Source of the DNA: Xiphophorus maculatus
Lineage: Eukaryota; Chordata; Actinopteri; Cyprinodontiformes; Poeciliidae
Direction: 5' to 3'
DNA: 64,000 bases
Assembly (NCBI RefSeq): GCF_002775205.1
Contig: NC_036456.1
Location: 15,775,463-15,839,462 of the forward strand
Of this stretch, positions 11,701-21,867 are shown piece after piece; position 1 is the stretch's first letter; each line of letters starts with the position of its first letter. Made by a program: the position numbers and the translations under genes. Under the pieces are notes generated by a model. The model was not told the origin of the DNA. It worked only from the letters and a program-made list of their open reading frames with translations, and did no database searches.

Positions 11701-14101
11701 TACTTGGTTTGTTCATTATTCCTTTGTTCTGCATATAATAAACCTTCTCTGTTTACTTAGGAGAATGCTGAGGCATGAACAGGCTCTAAAATTATATGTC
11801 ATGCTTTTAACTTCAGACTGGGGACAGTTCAATCAATCACATAGAAACCCCCAAAAACAATGCACACCACACTTCAGTTTTGTTAGTGGAAAAAAGGGAA
11901 AAATATTCATCATTTTCCTTCCGCTTAACAGATTATACAATATGTTGTGTTGGATGATTACATAAAATACCAATAAAATAAATTGTTTGTGGTTGAAATG
12001 GGGAAAAATGTGAAGAAAGTTCAAGCTGTGGCAATATTATTGCAAAAAAAAAAAAAAAATGTGTAAGAGGTTCTGTTTGAACAATAATATCAACTGAAGA
12101 TTCCTTGCAGACGATAGAATGTGTAAAATGTTCACGTGGGCGTGTGATATCGTTGTTTTTGTTAAAGTTCACAGCAAAACAAAAAGACGCTGGGTTAATA
12201 AAGAGACAAGCAAGCATGTCTCCTCGCTTTGTACATGGATGTTGTCGGGGAGAGGCCTTTCCAAAGCACTATCCTTCAAGCTCAGCGCTTCACTGAGGGG
12301 GGGCTCAACCGTTATGTAATGTGCTGGGGGGTGGCGGGTTGTCTGTTCACCTCCTAACCTCATACAATGAACAATTCCCCCTCCTTTCCTGAGTTTATGT
12401 TTCACCCTGCAGGAAGCAGGAGGGAGCAAACAGAACTGAAGCGGAAGTTTACACATTTTCGGGGAGAATCTGTAACAAAGCACTGTGTTATTATTTTATT
12501 TTATTTTTTTGAAGAATACTGTAGCAAGGGTCAAACATTTGGGTGATACTTTTTCTTGCACAACCGGCTAATTGAAGCGAGAGAGGAACACGGATTTCTG
12601 AAGAAGAGTTTAATATTTATGACCACAGTCTTATTAAGAGCCTCCGAAGCTTCAAATTAAAACGAAACATGCGCCTCTGTGGGAGTCGGAGGTGCTATTT
12701 TAAGACTTTTTAACCATCCGACACCGTTTGCACTTTGGCCCGGTTTCTGCAACAGCTGGAGTGACTTCATTCAGATACAGTAGGGATGGTGTCTGGTCCA
12801 GAAATAACTGGCCCTACCCCATCCCAGGATGCACTGATCCTTAACGCAGCGTTGGTTTTCTGTCAGCTGGACTAAACTTTAGGACATGAAGGGAGGATGT
12901 GGGCGCAAAGCAGATGGTATCTGTGGCCGGAGAGGCAAACAGGAAACATGTCCTGTGGGGCAAAACTCAACAAATTTTTAAAAAGATGTTCAAGGCTGAT
13001 AGGGAGGGGACCGAGGTTAAGAACTATAAAACCGATGGACAAAGAAAGGAATGTGAAGGCGGAAAAACAAAGCAGTGGAATGATAACAAAAAAAAAGTGT
13101 AATCTTATTTTTGCCTGAGAGCAGCAGATTCCAGGCAAGAAGAAACTGTTTTGCTTTGTGATCAAAGCCTGCGTCCGGACAAACAATGAAAACGGTCGAA
13201 TCCTTATCAAAACAGGGAACATCCAGTACTCTGTGCACACCACGTCCTCTCGTCGTCTCCACCCAAAGCAAAAGCTGCATTGCACAGTTAATGCATATAT
13301 AATCAGAAATAAAATAAAGTAAACGAAGCTTGTTCAAAGTTTGTTTTGACTGAATTATGGAAATAATGTAAATATTCTCACCGGGACACTGGTTGCAAGA
13401 GAGAGCAGAGCGATAGAACAGAGCTCTGCCAGACACTTTTAGCCACAGCGTATCAACAGCACATGATTCCACAGGGTCCTTGAAACATGTTGCAGTGTAT
13501 TGTATCAGCAATGTTACTGACCCGGGGCGATGCTGTCCGGATTTGGCACCATTGTGGTATCTGATGCATTGGATGTCACTTGACAAGGCTGCTCGACACC
13601 CAAGTCATTCCCACCGCCGGTAGCGGGGTTGTACTCGGTCTGGAAAACGTCTTGGCTCTGTAAGAGAGATCAAAGAAATGGAAAAAAAGTTGATTTTTGT
13701 TTTCCATTAACCTTTGTTTTTAATCTGTATTTTTACTCAAAGTCCTGACGGCCTATTTTCAAATTCTGATGGAGTCCAACATATTTTTACTGTTTGGAAA
13801 AAAATTATTGGTACTTCAAAAACTCTATGTACTCAGCTTACAAGGTTAAAGGGCTTTTAAATGGATCTGGCCCACAGCATCACCGATCCTCCTTTGTGCA
13901 GTGGGCATTACACCACTCTTTGCTTATGTTCTCTAATAGTTGGCATATATATATATATATGCCAACTGCTTTATTGGCATATATATATGCCAATATATAC
14001 ATGGCATATATATATGCCATATATATATATGCCATATATATATATATGGCATATATATAATGCCAACTGTTATATATGCCAATATAACAGTTGGCATATT
14101 G

Positions 14102-14157
<56 letters not shown>

Positions 14158-17100
14158 TTTTTCCTCTCCTCCATCCTCCAGGCTAGTGGCCAGTTTGTAT
14201 AATCAAGAAAAACAGACTCTTACTTACCAAAAAGTGAAAAACTAATTGTTACATTGGCTTTAAATTGATTATTATGGGGGTAATGGTCTTAAAAATACTC
14301 ATATCTCCATGATAAAATGTTGTTTTCACTAACTGTTAGAGTCCAGCATGGGGTAATGAAGGAAATCAAAGTGTGTTAAAGGTTTGATTTGAGGTATTTT
14401 TCTGCACTATACATACTGGACATGTCTTGTGGATATATTTTCCCACTTTTGATTGCTACTTTTTTTTCTGGTGAGTAGATAAAATACATTTTCACAATGT
14501 TCTTGCTAAACAGTCAATTCTCTGCCAACTTTTTGACACATTGTTTTCTTGGCTCGGGATGAATTATACTGCAGCGTAGGCTCTCGGCTTTCATCCATCG
14601 GAAAGATATTTATGATGATTTACTCTGGGACTTCCTCAGGAAATGTTGACAACTTGAAACAAAATGCCCCCCATCGCCCAGAGCAATAAATAAAGCAAGA
14701 TGTGTGAGTCTTTCTTTTCAGTTCGACGCTAGGGAGTTCAAATCTTAGATATAGCTAAAGCAGAATAATTACCTTATTTACAAAATTCAAGGGGGCAAAG
14801 TAATGTATACAAAGCTAACAGAGAGGGAAAAGGAAACAAGAGCTCTATCATTTAATTAAATGTAACAAAGAGAAACTTGGTGTGCCTTGATTGCATTTTA
14901 CAAGAGACGGGTCAGGCAGAGAGGAGGAAGAGCGGACTTGGCACACACATGAAGCACATTAATAAGGCTACTCATGTCCTGGTGAATTATATATAAATTA
15001 AGTTATAACTAGTTTTAGGTGACTCTGTTTCAGTGACTGCATTACATCACCACACGCAGGCCTGGCATAGTTCGTTTTAATGATTGAGGTCTTGTATTGA
15101 TGAAGGCATTTATAAAAACGATTCAGAATTTCTGAATCTTTTGGCAAATATACAGTTGTAGAAAAACTCACAAGTGGGGGTTCTAGACACCTAGTTGCTG
15201 TCATTTTCTGTCTTTCGCTGTTATTTTTTAGTGTTTTCTGCTTTGGGACAGGCTGTCGAGCAACAGATCCTCTAAAGATCAAAATTTTAAACTCCTTCAA
15301 TACAAAGTTATTTCTTAACCCGTTTATCTAGATGGAGAAATTAGTCATGCTATAATTCAGCAAAATATAGCTAGTACTTTCATTGTATGTTGTTTTTATT
15401 AAAATTTTAATGGATGTCTTCTTTTATAATTATATTTCTTCTTCCTCTGTTTACTCAGGCAAAAAGTTACATTTTATGTGCACAACTGTGGCCTAAAAAA
15501 TGCTTTACCTTTGATGGAGAAAGAAAGGGAGCTTGAAAACAAAAATTTAAAAGGACACAAAAGAATAAAAAAACAAAAACTAATAAACTAATTACAACAT
15601 TCACCTAAACATTATACACACACACAAAATGTGATTTTCAGAGGTTTTCATAAATGCTTTCTTTTTAATCTGTGGTTTATCTGCAAAGTGATAGTGACTT
15701 TTCTACATTTTTGATGCAAAATAAGTTTTTCAATAAACTGAAGCTGAGTTTAGAAGGACTTAGGAGATCCTGAAGACATGCTAATCAGGATGACTTACAA
15801 AATTGACACAGGTCTGGTTTCTTGAAAACCAGTCAACAACCCCATATTTGTTGACCCATCAACAAATATGGGGAATTTGCACTGTACTGCTCCCATAGTA
15901 TATATTTTCCCACAGTAGCATCTATCTGCTACCCTTGCTAAACTCAATAATTAAGAGCTTGTGCCTCAACCGTAAAAACTGTTTTTGCACATAAGCTTTT
16001 GTTTAAATTAAACAATCTGATGGCCACAATTGGGATATTTTGTGGATCTGCATTCAGAGAAGCCGTGCTGTGACTTCATCCACACTTTAAAGTCAAAGCT
16101 CTGTACTAACACTGTATAATGTGTATACTAGGGTGATTACAGTTCTATTACAGTTACACTTCTATTTGTGTTTTTTCCTTACATTTAGCTGGTTGTTGGT
16201 TTCATTTTGGATTTTCTCAAAAGTGTATTTTTCAGAGCGTCTCTGGCGCATTTTGAAGAGTCGGGAGCCCCGGTTGGAGGCGAGCGACAGCTCCTCCAGC
16301 ATGATGTCTTTAGGCACACTCACTTTCTTCCCAAGGTCCATGTGTGCATCTGTGAGGGAGTGAGAGGAGACTTTATTAGATATTTTGTGCATTTGTGCAA
16401 AAATGGTGATCAGACCACTTTTGCCTGATTTTATGCGGGCAACAGTAGCAAAGATGTCTGTTCCTCTTGAACTTTTTCTCATTTTCTAAATCAATGTATT
16501 TTATTAGAATTTTATTTTTCTGATATCCGAACCCCTCTAAAGTCGATAACTCTCGTGCACTTTCATTTATCCAAGCACAATGACATTTTTAATTGATCAA
16601 TTGGTTTCAATACGCTTGTTCTGTTTATAAGTCGACGGATGTATTTTTATCAACTAATTTCTCCTCTTTAATTCATGATTACGACCAAGTTTTGCTTCTT
16701 TTACTGGTTTCTTCTTATCTGCCATTCATCTTCCCACCAATGACCAGCTTCTATATTCCTGCTGAAATAAAAGCATTCATACATCATGACGCTTCTGTCT
16801 CCATAATTATCGTGGAGCTATGACTCACACAATACTTTGCATGTAGGCCAAACAGCTGAATTTTGGTCTCACACCTGCAGTCCTTATAAGAATGGGTTGT
16901 GGCAAACCTGTAACTAGACATTGTGTATTTCTATGATGTTTGCCCAGTTAAAAGAAGAAAAAAAACCCAGATAAAACAGCAAAAGATATACAACGTTTTT
17001 GCATCACTTTTTTTGTCGTTTCTGCAAGAAGAAGAGGATATGGCTCAGTCTTACTTTATTTTGCCAAGTTTAATACTGGGTGCTCTAAAGTCTGCTCCTC

Positions 17101-17957
17101 AGTAAAAGTCACTGGATGTTTCCCATCTTATTAACTATTAACTTAAATTAAAGCCAAAAATGTGATTAATAAAAAGAGAATAATATTTATTGCACCTTAT
17201 ATTTCCCATTTTGCCTGGATCCTTTGAGCCATGTTGCTCCAGAATGTCAAATCCATTTAGTGTTTCTTTTATACCTAAGAGCTTTTACCTGCAGGTAAAA
17301 CTTAAAAAATAACTAAGACCTAAAAGTATAATCAGGTGGTGCCTCGGCTTGGTAACTTTGATCTAAATTACTAATTTTGTTAGTAATTTGCTTTGGCATT
17401 TATTAGTAGTTCTTCATTGCCAAACGAAAACTATTTTTGCACAACATGCAACTACTGTACATTCAGAATGATGAATGATGAGATTTCTTCTCTGCACATC
17501 AACTCATGTCCACCACTTGTTTTGCGGTTAGCTCCTCATGCTACTGCATGCTGAGCATGTAGATGTCACAGGCCTGCATCTGAATACGAGATCTATAATT
17601 TGCCAGAATAACTTTCAGCTGTCAGCAGCCTTCAGACTCCCCCCACCTCCCCAACCCTGCAGAGCACAGTTGTCCTCCCCCTGGAATAACATGTTCGAGT
17701 GACAAAGACAAAGGGATTATTTCTTGGGCCTATAAACGCATTGACTTGTTTGTTTGTTTGTTTGTTTATAGTCAAATTTGAACATTAGAGAGAAAGTAAA
17801 TGGATAAAATGGTTGGAATGCGAGTTAAAACCAAAAGAACAGACCAGTCAAGGTGAGGATGTATCAGACAGGTACCTTCCTGGCCTTGCACCTCTCTGCA
17901 GATTGCTGCCGCCTGGATTTTCCTCTCCCTGGTTGTCATGGTGGAAAACTGCGACAT
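2479..17957 (-). CDS. myoz2: Myozenin-2 (calsarcin-1, FATZ-2), spliced
   Basis: Myozenin-2 is a Z-disc protein of cardiac and slow muscle that binds alpha-actinin, filamin C, telethonin and calcineurin. Five coding exons, in transcript order 17876-17957, 16183-16349, 13522-13657, 6426-6609 and 2479-2704, join at GT-AG sites with matching phases (1, 0, 1, 2). They total 795 bases, that is 264 residues, the length I recall for human MYOZ2. Family blocks are clear: [19 protein letters not shown] and [15 protein letters not shown] near the N-terminus, [13 protein letters not shown] and SPWEQAI in the middle, [11 protein letters not shown] and SFNR near the end. The last residues are ESEDL, matching the E[ST][DE][DE]L class III PDZ ligand of myozenins and myotilin. 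The neighbouring synpo2 supports paralogue 2 rather than 1 or 3. The introns are unusually loaded with repeats (3584-5130 and 7362-11600). Confidence 0.93.
3180..3350. repeat. Short dispersed tail motif, two copies
   Basis: The motif CTGACACCTAGTGG followed by a purine-rich stretch and TGCA occurs at about 3180-3215, and a diverged copy (CTGACATCTGGTGG) at about 3321-3350. Further copies lie near 5996 and 6293, all within the same myoz2 intron. Such motifs are typical of the 3' tails of fish retroelements, but I cannot name the family. Confidence 0.35.
3420..3561. other. CpG-dense block at the edge of the 129-bp array
   Basis: About 140 bases hold roughly two dozen CpG dinucleotides, while the surrounding intron is AT-rich and CpG-poor. 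No open frame, tRNA box or known repeat was recognised. It directly abuts the first unit of the tandem array. Confidence 0.6.
3584..5130. repeat. Satellite-like tandem array, twelve 129-bp units
   Basis: The landmark CAAGGCTTTTATTTTGAAA recurs at 3584, 3713, 3842, 3971, 4100, 4229, 4357, 4486, 4615, 4744 and 4872, with a CAGGGC variant at 5002. Spacing is 129 bases with single-base deviations. Two monomer classes are visible: most carry AAGCCAAAAAGAGCAATTAC, while the units near 3660 and 4800 carry TTATATAATGCTCAAAACAC. Because 129 is divisible by three, minus-strand frames stay open across units and encode a 43-residue repeat. I read that as a by-product of the period, not a gene. The array lies in myoz2 intron 4. 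Confidence 0.95.
5400..6030. repeat. Dispersed teleost repeat
   Basis: Several segments look familiar from many fish genomes: CCCATTGAGTTATAATGGGG near 5703, ATGTCGCCATGTTAATCCCG near 5747, an AATAATAATAATAAAG run near 5887, and an inverted pair around CCTGCCATTGCTTTGCATGG near 5932. The segment ends with another CTGACTCCTAGTGGTGAAG tail motif near 5999. I cannot assign a family name. Recognition is from memory only. Confidence 0.5.
6426..6609 (-). CDS. myoz2: myoz2 coding exon 4
   Basis: The acceptor GACCTGCTCAG precedes [14 protein letters not shown], and the donor AACAG|GTAGCA follows KSFN. The exon encodes the most conserved central myozenin block ([20 protein letters not shown]). Phases are 1 at the start and 2 at the end, matching its neighbours. 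Confidence 0.93.
6739..6900 (+). repeat. Decayed copy of an abundant dispersed repeat (left end)
   Basis: ACAGTGTCTGGCAAAAGAAG followed by TACTCCTTAAACTTTTG and ACCACAAACCTCATG resembles the terminus that in many fish repeats reads CAGTGCCTTGCAAAAGTATTC...TTGAACTTTT. The same family recurs at 16715, 26090, 46595, 51170, 52130 and 59690. The name is not assigned. Confidence 0.5.
7362..7823 (+). mobile_element. Non-autonomous hAT copy a
   Basis: This 462-bp element has 14-bp inverted termini and AT-rich internal sequence with repeated GGGGGTAC motifs near both ends. It is the longest of the three copies, keeping about 35 bases near the left end (around GTACCCCTGGGGGTACGTGG) that copies b and c lack. 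The left flank is TCCTATAG and the right flank CCCTAGAG, so its two flanks come from different insertion sites. Confidence 0.85.
7900..8430. repeat. GC-rich minisatellite, about 70-bp units (first array)
   Basis: Units are marked by GGATCCCTGGCCTTCACAGG at 8151, 8221, 8291 and a variant at 8361, that is every 70 bases, with longer irregular units before. Each full unit contains a hairpin formed by GGCCCTCGC and GTGCGAGGGCC around GTCCACGTTCG. All three plus-strand frames are open through the array. That reflects base composition, not coding: a 70-bp period shifts frame at every unit. Confidence 0.9.
8463..8568. repeat. Long inverted repeat with nested palindromes
   Basis: Arms of 31 bases (8463-8493 and 8538-8568) are exact inverted copies, starting AACAGCCTGCGATGTCATCG and ending GCAGGCTGTT. 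Each arm contains the perfect 18-bp palindrome GATGTCATCGATGACATC, and the 44-base loop holds a partial third one (TGATGTCATCA). The same structure recurs at 9944-10049. It may be the core of another foldback element carried inside the composite. Confidence 0.9.
8690..8879 (-). pseudogene. Captured 5' end of an unidentified gene, intron-less form
   Basis: On the minus strand AAAAAGATGGCGGTC gives a good start context and the peptide [15 protein letters not shown], which resembles the start of a signal or targeting peptide. It is preceded by a GC-rich leader (CCCCGCTCC). After TTTACAG the sequence continues GCTTCCCACTCGG, where the later copy at 10972 instead shows an intron-like GTTAGT. The frame then runs into the long hairpin. 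I do not know the donor gene. The copy sits inside a transposable unit and is probably non-functional. Confidence 0.45.
8880..9315 (+). mobile_element. Non-autonomous hAT copy b
   Basis: This 436-bp element is flanked on both sides by a perfect CCCTAGAG 8-bp duplication. It shows an internal deletion after AAATGGGGGTACGTGAAGC relative to copy a, and a small extra segment (AAAAATGTTTTGCCCGTG) shared with copy c. The right terminus reads GAGAATCACTG, one base off the perfect inverse. Confidence 0.88.
9390..9911. repeat. GC-rich minisatellite, about 70-bp units (second array)
   Basis: This is the second copy of the array at 7900-8430, within the duplicated spacer. GGATCCCTGG marks occur at about 9562, 9632, 9702 and 9772, again every 70 bases, with a variant at about 9842. 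The unit order differs slightly from the first array, and an extra CACATGCCTTCACATCCAGG unit is present near 9505, showing expansion or contraction after the duplication. Confidence 0.88.
9944..10049. repeat. Second copy of the long inverted repeat
   Basis: This is the same structure as 8463-8568, displaced by 1481 bases, including the GATGTCATCGATGACATC palindromes. It marks the duplicated spacer. Confidence 0.88.
10170..11040 (-). pseudogene. Duplicated captured gene start with a 740-bp insert
   Basis: Relative to the first spacer, this one carries about 740 extra bases (10233-10971) flanked by two copies of a roughly 63-bp segment (10170-10232 and 10972-11034) that contains the captured gene start. 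In the copy at 10972 the minus strand reads TTTACAG|GTTAGTAGTG, a good splice donor, where the other copies continue with GCTTCCC. In the copy at 10170 the start codon is changed to ACG. The insert may be part of the donor gene's first intron. Confidence 0.45.
11165..11600 (+). mobile_element. Non-autonomous hAT copy c
   Basis: It is nearly identical to copy b, with left flank CCCTAGAG and right flank TTCTATAG. Because its right flank pairs with the left flank of copy a and not with its own left flank, it forms the outer end of the composite element. Confidence 0.88.
13522..13657 (-). CDS. myoz2: myoz2 coding exon 3
   Basis: The acceptor CTCTCTTACAG is followed by [16 protein letters not shown], and the exon ends PNPDSIAPG at the donor CCCCGG|GTCAGT. 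Only the last residues (human PNPDNIAPG) are strongly conserved. The rest is the variable linker of the family. Confidence 0.88.
13938..14150. repeat. AT-rich palindrome cluster and (TA)n tract
   Basis: A perfect 30-bp palindrome (13938-13967, arms AGTTGGCATATATAT) is followed by repeated GGCATATATATATGCC palindromes and a final GCCAATATAACAGTTGGCA pair near 14076-14097, then a (TA)n run to about 14149 and a T tract. It lies in myoz2 intron 2 and could extrude as a cruciform. Confidence 0.9.
15840..15873. repeat. Perfect hairpin, 15-bp arms, 4-base loop
   Basis: Arms CCCCATATTTGTTGA and its exact inverse flank CCCA. It is in myoz2 intron 2, with no transposon context visible. Confidence 0.95.
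16183..16349 (-). CDS. myoz2: myoz2 coding exon 2
   Basis: The acceptor CTCCCTCACAG precedes [15 protein letters not shown], and the exon ends NETNNQLN at the donor AAAT|GTAAGG. It encodes the strongly conserved N-terminal myozenin block with MLEELS and [15 protein letters not shown]. Phases 1 and 0 match its neighbours. Confidence 0.94.
16715..16960 (+). repeat. Decayed internal copy of the abundant dispersed repeat
   Basis: Fragments such as TTCCCACCAATGACCAGCTT, CCTGCTGAAATAAAAGCAT, TGCATGTAGGCCAAACAGC and GAATTTTGGTCTCA follow, in order, the internal sequence of a repeat that I recall as very common in fish. It is heavily mutated, in myoz2 intron 1. Confidence 0.5.
17283..17300. repeat. 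Perfect 18-bp palindrome
   Basis: TTTTACCTGCAGGTAAAA is exactly self-complementary with no loop. A weaker hairpin (arms AAATTACTAA, loop TTTTG) follows at 17365-17389. Both lie in myoz2 intron 1. Confidence 0.9.
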
Positions 17958-17968
17958 GATGGCTGCCC
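17876..17968 (-). CDS. myoz2: myoz2 coding exon 1 (with 11 bases of 5'UTR)
   Basis: The ATG is at 17957-17955 and begins [19 protein letters not shown] (human MLSHNTMMKQRKQQATAI). A candidate acceptor, AAATTCCCAG at 17969 and up, leaves GGGCAGCCATC before the ATG. The donor CAGGAAG|GTACC ends in phase 1. The next ATG (codon 7) is in frame, but the first one matches the family length. Confidence 0.85.
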
Positions 17969-18676
17969 CTGGGAATTTGTTGCCGTGAGTCACAGGAAAG
18001 TCACAGGAGACACCTCACATCAGTACAAGCTGTTCAGATAAAAAACGGCAGACCAAACACAAGCCATTCTAGGCATTGATTGGCCAACATATAGCATCCA
18101 CTGCACGCACAAAAACCCACCGAAGCAGACAGAATTTATTAGGGTGGTGAAAAGGGCAAAGTTAGCACATCCCTTTAAATAACCTTGGGTTGTTAAACGC
18201 CAAGCACATGCTCTTCAGACGTGGCAGCCAGCCGTGTCAGGGGTATCTGGGAATCAATATGTTTGAAATTGCCCGGGCAGCCTGATGGTGGGGACGTGGC
18301 TGGAGAACAAGGTGCTGTCACAGCTAACATGCGAGGCAGTGGATAAAAATCAGCAGAAAGTTTTACCCCAAGTTGTACAGCAACACAAGCAGCCACATAC
18401 AGTCAAAACAAAGGAATTACTCATTGTTATTCATATTTCAAATTAAAAGGTGTAACCTATGAGTTTCCCAAAATTATTTTTAACAATCCTGAAAATTTGT
18501 GGGCGAGTAAAGCAAACATGCATATTTGTTAAAACTAGCTGACAAACAGTGAGGAGCACCAGGAAAATCCAGTGGAAACAATTCCAAGTGGTAAGCAAGG
18601 TCGTGTTTGACCCAAAGCACAAGTGTCACATCAGAGGTGGAAAGCACACCTGCGGAGAGGCCCCTGTGATGCTTAC

Positions 18677-18900
18677 CTGTCCTGAAGGCCCCTCAGGGGG
18701 TCGCCTCAAGTTGTGCCTGTCTCCTCAGGGTGGGAAGCCGGAAAGGTGAGAGGCTGCCGTAGAGTAGAGCAGAGTGGGTGCTCGCGATCCCCAATACAGG
18801 AGTTCGTGGCGGGGAGGGGGGTTGAATCCTGACCTGACTGACTGTGTGACTGAGTAAGTGGGCAAGTGGTTGGGTGGGTGTCAGTTTGTCTGTTGTCATT
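18677..18900 (-). other. myoz2: Candidate non-coding first exon of myoz2
   Basis: On the minus strand GGCCTTCAGGACAG|GTAAGC is a strong splice donor (exon edge at 18677), and mammalian MYOZ2 has a non-coding first exon. The upstream edge is not defined by the sequence. A MEF2-like site lies just upstream. The assignment is inferred from position and the quality of the donor. Confidence 0.4.
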
Positions 18901-18919
18901 GGTATTTAGTTCACAAGCT

Positions 18920-18929
18920 CTAAATTTAG
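18920..18929 (-). promoter_or_regulatory. MEF2-type site upstream of myoz2
   Basis: CTAAATTTAG is an exact palindromic match to the MEF2 consensus YTA(A/T)4TAR. Its position just upstream of the candidate first exon suits a striated-muscle promoter. A ten-base AT-rich motif also occurs by chance, so its weight comes from the location. Confidence 0.4.
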
Positions 18930-19334
18930 ACCCCTGCGCCAACTGCCTACTTTGCCTTCCACTGCGCCTCTCTTAGCCAGCAGCAACCCAGGATTGTGGG
19001 CGCTGATTTATGAATGAATAGTAGCTTAAATAGTATTTTTGTTTCCATTGAGACCTAAGTGGTATGTTTGTATTGAACAGAATTAATGAATTAATGCAAA
19101 CAGAATTTGAATATGCCTTAAAAGTAGCTATGAACAATTAAAGCTCATTTAAGGATGACAAACCAAAACTGAATGTGTTTATTTTAAGCTAACATTTTCC
19201 CCCCCGAGTCACTTGAACATGTACCTTTTAATAAATCTTTTAAATTTGGCTATCTTGGAAATTAAAACATAAAGTGTTCAGGCTCTTTCTATGTGGGGTT
19301 CTGTTATCAGGAGTGAATATTAGCCTTAATCTCA

Positions 19335-19540
19335 GTTTCATGGAAAATTTGTGGGCAGAACTGAAAAGCGTGTGAGCAAGGTGACCGACAAACCAAACTC
19401 TGTTGCACCAGTTCTGTCAGGAAGAATGGGACAAAATTCTTACCTACTATTGTAAGAAGCTTGAAAAATATCCAAACCAAAGTCAGTCAGTTTAAAGGTA
19501 ATTCAACAAGATATTGAAATATAAATTTTTGACTTTAAAA
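19335..19540 (+). mobile_element. Tc1/mariner transposase C-terminal remnant
   Basis: In the plus strand, GGAAAATTTGTGGGCAGAAC reads as ENLWAELKSV, then after decay VAPVLSGRMGQNS and SLKGNSTRY-like remains. This matches the end of fish Tc1 transposases (NLWAELKKRVRARRPTNL...). Stops and shifts are present, so it is a dead fragment. Confidence 0.75.
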
Positions 19541-20560
19541 ATAAAACACTAACATTTTTGTACTGCAAATAATGCACACATTTCACAATAGCAATTGTGG
19601 AAAAGCACAACAATCTCTGGAAATTTTTATCTTATATTCTGACATTTAGCAAATATAAATTGCTTTGATAATCCTTGCAGACCTAAAACTTCAAAGGTTT
19701 TGTCTGATTTTACAACAGACAGCGAGAATCAGTTGTGTCCCCCTAGGGAGTCTATGTAAGTATCTGGTTTTAGCTGTGTCTGTTGTGCAGTAGTGTTTTG
19801 CCAACATGGGGCATAACTGACATACTGGACATGCACTTTAAAACACTTTGCTCAAAAGAATTAAAACAGAATTAGTTGTAATCTTCCAAAACAGTTCTTG
19901 AAAAGTGCAATAAGTGGTGAAAATCTGTTGGGAATGTGGTCTTGAATGTTTGTTTTGAATGCAGTTATGGGGGGGAAAAAAGTCACTCATTTGTCTTAAA
20001 TTATCATCTCTATGTTTTTGTTAACCTATGTAAGTCTTACCTATATGTAATTGATTTATTACTTTAAGAGACATAAGGGAGGGCGACAGAGTTTTCACCT
20101 GAGAGCAACAGGATTATTGTATGTACTGCCATCTTAAACATTTTCTAATTTGTTGGTGCTGCTCTGTATGGCGCTTACTCACATTCCATTTCTACAAAAG
20201 GCAAATCATTTCCCAGATCTAAATTGTTATGGGACATTTCTGTTTATAGCCTCCCCTTATTCTGTTATCTCTCGTTCTCTAATGCTCCAGCTACAGTAGG
20301 TTGACCCTGTTTTTACATAACCAGCGGTCACCATGGAAATGAGTCCTGCTCCCCACCCCCCACCGCGCTGTACGTGGAGCAACTCTTATTAAAAGAAATC
20401 CTTCTGGGGAGGTACAGCAAGCAACAAATGGCCCAAAGCAAATTTCTTTTCAGCTTGGAGTGAAATGCAAAGAACACAAACACAAATAATTACAGGTTGA
20501 AAAGCAGTGCTACTTAGCTGTGTTTATTTTGTTAAAAAACACTTCGGAAAGAATGTTTCC

Positions 20561-20592
20561 GTATCAAACAGCACTATGAATTATGGCTATTA
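20561..20592. repeat. Source-like single copy of the 21859 palindrome arm
   Basis: GTATCAAACAGCACTATGAA and the next dozen bases match 21859-21890 in 28 of 32 positions, but here without the inverted half. It shows that the palindrome at 21868 was built from a sequence present once nearby. Confidence 0.6.
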
Positions 20593-21867
20593 TTTGGAAG
20601 CAACCTGTGCTATCACAACCTCCCCACCCACAATAATGGGAAACGGTAAAGATGTGCACGAAACCCCTTAAAATAAACAGTTTTAATAAAAACTTTCCCA
20701 TAGTTGCCAACTGAATTGCTAATTAAAAATTAGCACCTCACCCCAATCAACATGTATGTGTAAAAAGTAAGGTACACATTACTGTGACAGGACTGATTTT
20801 GTCAAAAAAGATTAAATATGTATATATATTTTACATTTTGTGTTTCCGCCGCTAAATAAAAGTACCCAAACTTAACTTTAATTTTGTTACCGCAATAGAG
20901 GAAGAGATATTTTAGAGGTTTTTACACATCTTTATAAGAAGGTAGCATAAATCACCAATCAAATAAACTATAGCTAAACAAAACATCAAGTGGAAACAAC
21001 AAATGACCTGTGAGATAAATCCTACTCATGTTACTGGCATTGCCCAGAGAGAATCACGTCAAAACAACATTTACCCTATGCAGAAAACACACGAACCACA
21101 CTTTAATTTTTGGAGATTATTACAAATTTTTAACAAAGCACACCCCGCACACAGTTTTCATAAAACCTTTTCACAGTGAACCTGTTATCTAAGCAAAGTT
21201 TTTGATCCAACGCTTAATGCCAGCTTAAAGTCCATTGCCTCTCGAAGTAGTGTAGTTGATTTATTCCATTTGCTACAAACTCCAAAGGAGCCTTTACTCA
21301 TTTTTTCCAATTAACTAATGAAAACAGTCGGGCAGTCATTAAGTCCTCTTAAGCCCATTTTGGCCACATGTTAAAGCATAGCACTCCAAAAAATGAAGAA
21401 AAAGGCCTCTTCTCGTTTGGAGGTCACTTGACATATCTGCCTTCAGCGAATCGAATTGTGGTGCTAACCTTTTCTCAAGTTACAAGGTCTCATTTCAAAC
21501 ACATACCTGATCGCAAAATGACATGATGATGTCTACCAGTGGAGAAATCTAGCCAACTCTTCACTTTCTCCTCAAGCTTTGTGTTTCAAACACTAATCAA
21601 AATGACCAATTGGAAATGTATAAACACTTCAAGAATGACCACACATATAAAAGGTTGACAGTAAAATGGGGGTGAGTTGCAGATGCATAAAATACAACAC
21701 AATTTTTAAAGAAAAAAAAAAGCCAAATGGGCTATAGATTATTTTCCTTACTTTTTAGCCTCATGTCTTTTCTCAAAAACATCAAACAGAAAGCATCGCT
21801 GAAATGGATTCCTTCATTTACTGGTTGAAATCTTAGTTGGGGCCTTTGCGTAAAGTTTGTATCAAAC

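Noticed and set aside
12872-13586. Minus-strand frames of 137 and 189 codons next to myoz2 exon 3
   Set aside because: They overlap or extend myoz2 exon 3 into intron, and no further family homology or splice site supports them.
13794-14245. Overlapping frames rich in Tyr and Ile at 13794-14245
   Set aside because: They are products of the TA-rich palindromes and microsatellite.
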